Shown piece by piece: positions 9,943-15,986 of a DNA stretch of 15,986 nt. The stretch comes from Tieghemiomyces parasiticus (taxonomy: Eukaryota; Kickxellomycota; Dimargaritomycetes; Dimargaritales; Dimargaritaceae), in assembly GCA_027575765.1 (NCBI GenBank), contig JANBPT010001038.1, positions 1 to 15,986 on the forward strand, in the 5' to 3' direction. How positions within the stretch are numbered: the stretch's first letter is position 1; each line of letters begins with the position of its first letter. The position numbers were made by a program, and so were the translations under genes. The notes below the pieces were generated by a model that was given only the letters and a program-made list of their open reading frames with translations, had not been told where the DNA came from and did no database searches.

Positions 9943-11179
9943 ATGAATTCGCTTTCCACCCCGGAACTCGCGAACCTCCTACCACCCTGCTGGGCCACCA
10001 TGGTAACCGAGTGGCTCAAGGAAGACACTCCGTCCTTCGACTACGGCGGGTTTGTGGTCGGCGAGAAGCAAGAGACGGCCGTCCTTCTCGGCAAGTCCAA
10101 GGGTGTCGTGGCCGGCAAACCCTTTTTTGATGAGGTGTTTAAACAGGTTGGCTGCAGGTAAGCTGCCCTGCGTATAACTGAATATATATCTGCAGCCCCC
10201 CCCCACAGTCCCACTCTTCACCAAACTCATGTCCACTTGTTTTTTTTTGGTCCTCCCAACTCTCCTGGATACCCATCCTCCCTATTTCACTACCCTTGCA
10301 CCACGGCCCTAATAGAGTTGAGTGGCTCGTTGAGGAAGGAGAAGCATTTGAACCCATCAAGGAGGTGGCCTACGTCTATGGCCCGGCACGCCAGTTACTG
10401 ATGGGTGAACGGGTGGCGCTCAACATGCTGGCACGGTGCAGCGGAATCGCAACGCGGGCGCGGCACCTGCGCCAACTGAAGGACGCGCACGGGTTCCCGG
10501 GCATCATCGCCGGGACGCGCAAGACGACCCCGGGGTTCCGTATCGTAGAAAAGTACGCCATGCTGGTGGGCGGGATCGACACACACCGGATGGACTTATC
10601 GAGCTGCATCATGTTGAAGGATAACCACATTTGGAGCCAGGGGTCCATCCCGGCCGCTGTGGCCAAGGCCCGCGCTGCCGGCGGGTTCTCCATCAAGATT
10701 GAGGTCGAGTGTCGTTCCGAGGCCGAGGCGGACGAGGCTGTCGAGGCTGGCGCCGATATCATTATGCTGGACAATTTTGATGCTAAGGGTCTCAAGGCGG
10801 CCGCCGCCAGCCTGCGCCAGCGCTGGACCGAACGTGGCCGTCCCAACGTGCTCATCGAGGCCAGCGGTGGGATCACCGAGGAAACCATCACCGAGTATTT
10901 CTGCCCGGGTAAGCCACTGTGACGGTTGACGATGCGAGCGGTTAAACACGTGGGCGAGTCGGAGGGGTGGCAGGCAAAAGGCCCCTCCCCGTACCCCCCT
11001 TTAAACTCGCATCCTAGCCCGGAAGTGAGCTTGGTACGCTCCTAACTCTCTTTCTCTTTACCTCCACCGATTATTCCACCCTCCCATCACCAGATATCAA
11101 CATTGTGAGTCTCGGCTCGGTGACCCAGGGTGTCCCTCACGTCGACTTCTCGCTCAAGATCCAGCGCGCCAGTGCCTAA
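9943..11179 (+). CDS. BNA6: Nicotinate-nucleotide pyrophosphorylase (quinolinate phosphoribosyltransferase), three exons
   Basis: Exons are 9943-10157, 10316-10908 and 11094-11179. The introns (158 and 185 bases) are both GTAAGC donors with TAG and CAG acceptors, phases 2 and 1. The product has 297 residues, the same length as human QPRT. It converts quinolinate and PRPP to nicotinate mononucleotide, the last step of de novo NAD synthesis from tryptophan. Visible motifs: FKQVGC near 67-71, [25 protein letters not shown] at 139-147, HRMD at 162-165, KDNH at 173-176, EVEC at 201-204, LDN at 223-225 and EASGGI at 253-258. Exon 3 supplies the closing [14 protein letters not shown] and DFSLK. I prefer ATG 9943 (A at -3, matches family N-termini). 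An in-frame ATG at 9886 would add 19 residues. No targeting signal is obvious, fitting a cytosolic enzyme. SUGCT follows on the same strand. Confidence 0.95.
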
Positions 11180-11803
11180 GCCGCCCTATGATATATCAAG
11201 TCTTACATGGTGGGCGTAATGCATCCGCACGGTGCCGATGTACGACGGCCAGTTGGGGCATACCTATCTAGTGTTTAGAGTCAGAAATCACCGCGACCGA
11301 CAATCCACGTAGCCTTGAATTGGTAGTGGCGCTTGAGTTTAGCCATGTGACTAGCGGTGAATAAATTAGCTCCCTTGGTTCAATCCCTCCTATCTGTCGC
11401 TGGCTTGCATGGGGGGATCATACGGCTCCATATAATACCGAACGTAGTCACCACTCGCGCGGCTAGCCAAAGGGTAGGGGCCTACCTCTGCGGGGGTATC
11501 AGTCAACGTGCAGGGGAGGTGGACGCGACTGGCTAGGGGCAATTGGCACGAAGGGCTCGTGAGAAGAAGCAGCAGCCCTGCGTGGCGCTGGGCATAGCAG
11601 GCGCCCCCATTTCAGGGAGGTTCGGCTGGTCACGGGGGAGGCCTGGTGGTAGAAACCAAGAGGCGTGCCTCAAAGGCGAACCCAATGTGACAATACTATC
11701 TCCCTGAGCCGCCAGCCCAAGGGTCGACTTATTGACCCATTCCGATTCCGCGCTTCATTGCCGCCACCGCTCCTCATTTCGTTACCAGGTCACCTCGGGC
11801 GCC
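11180..11803. other. Intergenic region between BNA6 and SUGCT
   Basis: The region is about 620 bases, containing the BNA6 3' end and the SUGCT promoter. An AT-rich TATAATA lies near 11429, some 370 bases before the SUGCT ATG. No open frame with a motif and no clear repeat is seen. Confidence 0.55.
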
Positions 11804-13873
11804 ATGGTCTCGCATATTCTCTACACTGCGCTGACTAGGGCGACGGCTCAGCGCTTCTCCTTACCTCAGCGGGCCAACTTCGGCAAGCCCTGGCCGCTTC
11901 AACGAGGTCCGTGGGGTCACGTTAGCGACTCGGCGGTCCCTGCTCTAGTCCGCGGTCGCCATAACAACGCCGACCAGGCTACCACCGGTGCCGAGGGCAG
12001 GCCCAGCCAAACTCCCCTCCCACTGGAGGGTATCCGTATCCTGGACCTCTCGCGGGTACTCGCCGGCCCGTACTGCACCATGCTCCTGGGCGACCTCGGC
12101 GCCGAGGTAATCAAAGTGGAACAACCGGGTCGTGGGGACGATACCCGGTCCTACGGGCCCCCGTTTCTCAAGCGGGACGATAGCTTATCAACTGCCGGGG
12201 GATCATTGGCGTCGACGGCAGCGGGCGAGAGTGCCTACTTTCTGTGCGTCAATCGTAACAAGAAGTCGGTGGCCTTGGATTTTAAAACGGCCGCCGGGCG
12301 GGCGCTCCTGTGTCGCATGGCCCAGGAGTGCGACGTGTTTGTGGAAAATTACGTACCTGGCAAGCTCGCTGCGCTGGGGCTCGGTTACCAGGACTTGCGC
12401 CAGTTGAACCCCGGGTTGATTTACACTAGTATATCAGGTAAATAGGGGGAAAGGGGGAGGGGATATTAGCTGTGTATAAGGTACTGTTCGTCTGACTTGC
12501 CATCCCATCGACCTACATGATTCGTCAGACTAGCCGTTTTCTAACGCTGTCATTCCTCTCTTTACTGCCTCACTACGACCTGGCTGAAGGGTATGGCTCG
12601 ACAGGACCCTACGCTCAGCGAGCGGGCTACGATGTGATGGTGGAGGTAAGTCGTAGTCCGTGATGACCCGGCTCCCTGTGCGATACAGCTTTGCTAATGT
12701 TATCAGGGGTCGTTCGGATAGAAGGGCCCTTTAGCTCTACCTGGATCAACTGTTATTTTCAACCGCTACCCGTCTTATCGAACCCTCACGCCTCCTTCCG
12801 CTGTAGGCTGAAGGCGGCCTTATGTACATCACCGGTGAACGAGACGGCACGCCCGTCAAGGTGGGCGTAGCCATTACAGGTAAGCGGACAGGTAGGCAGC
12901 AGCCGAGACCTATGCGTTGAGAAAGTCCCGTCGATTTCATTGAAGGACTTCATGACCTTCCCAGAGAGAAGAACCTTAACCCGTTGCTCAATGTGTACAC
13001 TCTCCCCGCTCACTACAGACCTGTCAACTGGTAAGTGCGGCCCTGATTAGACCCATAACTCGTATAGTCAGCGTACTATCCCTCTCGGCTCTAGCCGGCC
13101 TGTACTTAAGGTGTTAACCAGTCCACCACCCTACCTTTTTGTTGTGCTTTGCTTTGTGTACACCCAATCTTTATGTATACCCGCACAATTCCCCAGGCCT
13201 CTACGCTCACGGCGCCATCATGGCCGCCCTTATCTCCCGGGGCCGCACCGGCCGCGGCCAGCACCTGGACATTTCCCTTCTGGACTGCCAACTGGCCTCG
13301 CTCGCCAACATTGCCAGTAGCTACCTCACCGCGGGGATCGAGGCGCAGCGTTGGGGGACATCCCACCCGTCCATTGTACCCTACCGCGCCTTCCCCACCG
13401 CGGATGGGTCTATTGTGGTGGGGGGCGGCAACGATCGGCAATTCAGGGTCCTCTGCGAGCACCTCGGCCTGCCGGACCTGCTGAATGACCCACGCTACCG
13501 ATCCAACCGGGACCGCGTACAACACCGCGATACCCTCGAGGCTGCCATCGGTCAGCGGCTGCGGATCCAACCGACCGCCCACTGGCTAGCGGTTTTGTCC
13601 GAGTCCGGCATTCCGTTTGCACCGGTTAATAACCTCGAGCAAACGTTCAAGCATCCCCAGGTCAGCGCGCGCGAGATAGTCCAGACCGTGGACCACCCCG
13701 TGGCCGGGCCTGTCAGGTTGGTCGGACCGGCCGTCAAGTACAGCGATACGCCGGCCACCATCCGGCTGCCCCCACCTACCCTGGGCCAGCATACGGCCGA
13801 GGTGCTGTGTGAATTGCTGGCTCTGGATCCCAAAGAGGTCGAGCGGCTCCGCGGGGATAAGGTTATTGCGTAG
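11804..13873 (+). CDS. SUGCT: Class III CoA-transferase, succinyl-CoA:glutarate CoA-transferase type, five exons
   Basis: Exons are 11804-12437, 12590-12645, 12807-12879, 13019-13030 and 13197-13873, giving 483 residues. The introns are 152, 161, 139 and 166 bases, phases 1, 0, 1, 1. The protein matches the SUGCT branch of the CaiB/BaiF family, whose human member makes glutaryl-CoA from glutarate in mitochondria. Motifs: [20 protein letters not shown] from residue 74, [92 protein letters not shown], and a C-terminal [10 protein letters not shown]255 aligns with the catalytic Asp169 of formyl-CoA transferase. ATG 11804 sits in an excellent context (GCCATGG), and the first 40 residues lack acidic side chains, fitting mitochondrial import. 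A Ser/Ala/Gly-rich insert of about 16 residues follows GPPFLKRDD. The exact acyl substrate is inferred from similarity. Confidence 0.93.
13019..13030 (+). other. SUGCT: 12-base microexon (exon 4) of SUGCT
   Basis: The exon is flanked by a CAG acceptor (13016-13018) and a GTAAGT donor (13031 on). Its bases complete the codon of D255 (G from exon 3, AC here), then encode Leu, Ser and Thr and the first base of a Gly codon. Without it the highly conserved DL-[SA]-TGLYA stretch is lost. Phase and homology both require it. Confidence 0.9.
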
Positions 13874-14238
13874 GTTGCCAGCAGGATAATGGTCGTACTT
13901 ATACATGCTCAATAACCTAGCTGCGGACGTGCTTGACAGGCAGTCTTCCCGAGGTCTATTATAATGGAAAAGAAAAAATAAGGTGGAGTGGTTTAGGAAT
14001 GAACTCCCAGGTGTCTCCGTCAACAGCGCACCGTTAGGTAAACTATTTTGATCACGGTGTAGGTTAAAAAGTCAATAGCGCAGCTTTTGAAATATATTTG
14101 GAGCGAACTAGGTGTCCGCCATCCAGTCAGTGTTATAGTAGCAGTGGTGGTAATACAGAAAGGAACAATCAAGTAAGCGGGCTAAAGAAGTCACGGCAGA
14201 GTCGCGGCGTGGCGGGCGACCAAGTGTCCTAAACGGTT
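13874..14238. other. Convergent 3' region between SUGCT and the next gene
   Basis: About 365 bases lie between two converging stop codons. An A-rich element at 13966-13981 (containing AAAATAAGG with the bases just after) lies about 100 bases past the SUGCT stop and may serve its polyadenylation. No gene is seen. Confidence 0.5.
13971..13983 (+). terminator. Possible poly(A) signal of SUGCT
   Basis: The A-rich stretch ending AAAAAATAAGG lies about 100 bases downstream of the SUGCT stop. It resembles AATAAA-type elements but is not an exact match. Confidence 0.25.
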
Positions 14239-15372
14239 TTAGTAGCGACGCTTGCCGGGGTGCTTGGACTTCTTGCCGGATTTCTTGTGGGGTTTGGATC
14301 CGGTACGCTTAGATCGATGCTGGTCCTGGTCCCCCCCAGCGTCAGCGGGGGTGGTAGGCGACTTGAGGGCGCTCTTGAGGCCGCCCTCGGGAGAGACCGA
14401 GAGGTGGCGTTCCTCATTAGTGAGGGCCTCGGTGGTCAACAAGAGGGTGCGGTTGCGCATCACAAACGAGGTGATGGGGGTATCGAGGGTGATGCCAGCT
14501 CGGGTAATCCAGTACTCGGCGGGCTGGTGACCCTTGGGGATTTTGAGGGTACGCGGGGCGGTAGTGGTGGTAAGGGACGACGGGAGGCCGTCCAGGTGGG
14601 TGGGGCTGGACCCACAGGACGAATCGTCTGACACAAACTGGTGCCCGTCATCGTCGCTGGGCAGAGACGACGGCGGTATTGGCGGGAGGTGGGTCCGGAG
14701 GTGCTCCTTAGCGTGGGCTAGCTGGCGCACAATGTCCTTGGGCGGCAGGTAGAGCGTGTGGTTTTGTTGCAGGTTAAATGAGACTCGGCGGGGGTGCGAG
14801 GGGATGTCACGGGGGCGCGCGTCGCTCGCGCACTGGCCGGAGGTCTGTATCGGTAGATGGGGGTAAGGGCGAGAAGTACAGGCAATCGGTGGGGTCAGCG
14901 GGGTGGTCGGGAGCATCGGCTAGATACGGGTGGCGGCGGATCAAGGGGTCGGGTGCAGCCGGAAACGGATCAGGGCCAGGGCCTACGGTGGGCGCGCACG
15001 CCACGCCCATGGGGAAGCGGGACTGTTCCAGAAAGCATCGAGCCAGGGCCAGACACCCCTGAGGCCTGTGCCGCTCCCTCGCACTCCACCGCCACAGGCC
15101 CGGGGCTGTGCAGAGAGGAGGGCGTTCTAGGTGCCGGGGTTTCGCACGTGGACCTGTGTCTCACCGGGAGGAGGTTCTTGCCGGCCCACGCCCTACAGAG
15201 GGGTGGCGCTGTAAAGGCATACGCCCTATGCCCTACGCCCTGGTAGGTCTGACTACTGGACGAAATACCTAGGGGATGCACCACTTACCAGGTTGGAGGC
15301 AGCGTTGTCGAACAGGCCGTTGTAGGTGGCGGTGGCAGAGTGAGCGTGTTGGGTACGTATAGAAGCGGCCAT
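14239..15372 (-). CDS. Unrecognised basic protein with RVxF motif, spliced; model uncertain
   Basis: I do not recognise the family. Proposed exons are 15372-15289 (ATG with A at -3 and G at +4; donor GTAAGT, phase 0) and 14844-14239 (acceptor CAG after a strong pyrimidine tract, phase 0), giving 229 residues. A second in-phase acceptor would start exon 2 at 14919 and add 25 residues. The intron would be 444 bases, the longest here, so a missed internal exon is possible. The exon 1 peptide is MAASIRTQHAHSATATYNGL then FDNAASNL. Exon 2 carries RRVSF, which fits the RVxF docking motif for protein phosphatase 1, followed by FNLQQNHTLYLPPKD. Then come an acidic/Ser-rich middle, TLKIPKGHQPAEYWITRAGI, a GLKSALKSP segment, and a Lys/Arg-rich tail ending KKSKHPGKRRY that could be a nuclear or nucleolar signal. 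The RVSF-plus-LKSP arrangement faintly recalls the C-terminus of RRP1B-type proteins; this is only a lead. Confidence 0.6.
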
Positions 15373-15620
15373 AGTGATGGGTAAGGGTCTATTGGGCACT
15401 GGAAAGAGTGGGTGGGCTTGGAAGGTAAGTGGGGCGGGTGCGAAGGTTTAGCGAGGCCAGAGGGTGTGGAGAGGAAGGTGGGTAATGAGGTGAAATGCGA
15501 GAGGGCGGAGGCGGCCTAATAAGACAGCGGGCAATAAGCAGCAGGCTTGGGAAGTGAGGGGTAGGAAACGTGCGTGGGAAGAGGCAGAACGGCACTAACG
15601 ACGGATACACGGCTTCTAAG

Positions 15621-15628
15621 TTTATATA
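15621..15628 (-). promoter_or_regulatory. TATA box candidate for the basic protein gene
   Basis: The minus strand reads TATATAAA, a canonical TATA box, about 250 bases before the ATG at 15372. The interval is pyrimidine-rich, as expected of a leader following a start site about 30 bases downstream. Confidence 0.4.
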
Positions 15629-15699
15629 AGGAAGGAGGATGCTTGGGACCCGCCAGCAGCGGACTGCTTGCCCAGAGAGCAGAGAGGCGAGTGGTCTGG

Positions 15700-15718
15700 A
15701 AAAAAAAACACACACACA
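15700..15718. repeat. A9(CA)5 simple repeat
   Basis: Nine A are followed by five CA units, some 80 bases upstream of the TATA candidate of the minus-strand gene. It is a simple-sequence tract and may vary in length between strains. Confidence 0.65.
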
Positions 15719-15986
15719 TAGTGTGCCGGTGGCCTCCGAGGCCACGTAATAATGGCGTGCTTGGTACAAGCTGAGGGCGAGGAGGAAAGCGGGCGCTGAC
15801 GGACGGTGGCCGCCCATCCAACAGGAAGGTGGTAGAAGGCACGGCTGGCCTATCAGAGGCCACAGCCGCATTGGGCAGATGGGCGGATTCGTGCGGACGA
15901 TCAAGTCGAGCTGACGGGGAAAGTGCGAGAATAGCAGGTCTTGTGACTTGGAAATTGAATCAGTGCGGTGCAAAGCACTGCTTTCC

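Larger units (their letters stand above)
15373..15986. other. Upstream region and leader of the minus-strand basic protein gene
   Basis: The minus strand is markedly C/T-rich from about 15373 to 15600 and includes a TATA box listed separately. A9(CA)5 lies further up. A minus-strand frame at 15389-15973 is long but opens with TTG and has the composition of this pyrimidine-rich leader, so I do not call it. The last bases hold a 6-bp inverted repeat (15961-15966 with 15975-15980). Confidence 0.5.

Noticed and set aside
10158..10315. Alternative acceptor CACAG at 10204-10208 in BNA6 intron 1
   Set aside because: It follows a C run and looks strong, but splicing there shifts the frame relative to exon 2; TAG at 10313-10315 gives the homologous join.
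15389..15973. 194-codon minus-strand frame
   Set aside because: It opens with TTG and its Pro/Ser/Leu-rich product reflects the pyrimidine-rich leader; it runs through the TATA candidate.

Overview
This window looks like nuclear DNA from an intron-bearing fungus. It holds six protein genes, five of them split by short spliceosomal introns. The gene set (an MSS51 translational activator, a mitochondrial L38 ribosomal protein, ribosomal protein eS28, quinolinate phosphoribosyltransferase and a class III CoA-transferase), the GC-rich coding sequence and the mostly 116-185 base introns with GTAAG donors fit a fungus. The proteins do not closely match the familiar ascomycete versions, so an early-diverging lineage is possible, but I cannot fix the lineage by eye.

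Layout: 1-3248 has no gene I can support. MSS51 (3249-4805, minus, one exon) is followed by MRPL38 (5686-7131, minus, three exons), then RPS28 (8102-8644, minus, whose first coding exon is only the ATG). BNA6/QPRT (9943-11179, plus, three exons) and SUGCT (11804-13873, plus, five exons including a 12-base microexon) lie in tandem. An unrecognised basic protein gene (14239-15372, minus, at least two exons) converges on SUGCT. RPS28 and BNA6 are divergent across about 1.3 kb.

Shared roles: MSS51, MRPL38 and SUGCT have arginine-rich N-termini without acidic residues, as expected for mitochondrial import. MSS51 and MRPL38 both serve mitochondrial translation. BNA6 and SUGCT both connect to tryptophan breakdown: quinolinate to NAD, and glutaryl-CoA/glutarate metabolism. 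These links come from known family roles; joint regulation is not shown by the sequence.

The most interesting feature is the 12-base microexon of SUGCT. It completes the codon of the predicted catalytic aspartate and lies between two phase-1 introns, so skipping it would keep the frame but remove the nucleophile. I found no mobile element, tRNA, rRNA, CRISPR array or clearly new multi-gene system.
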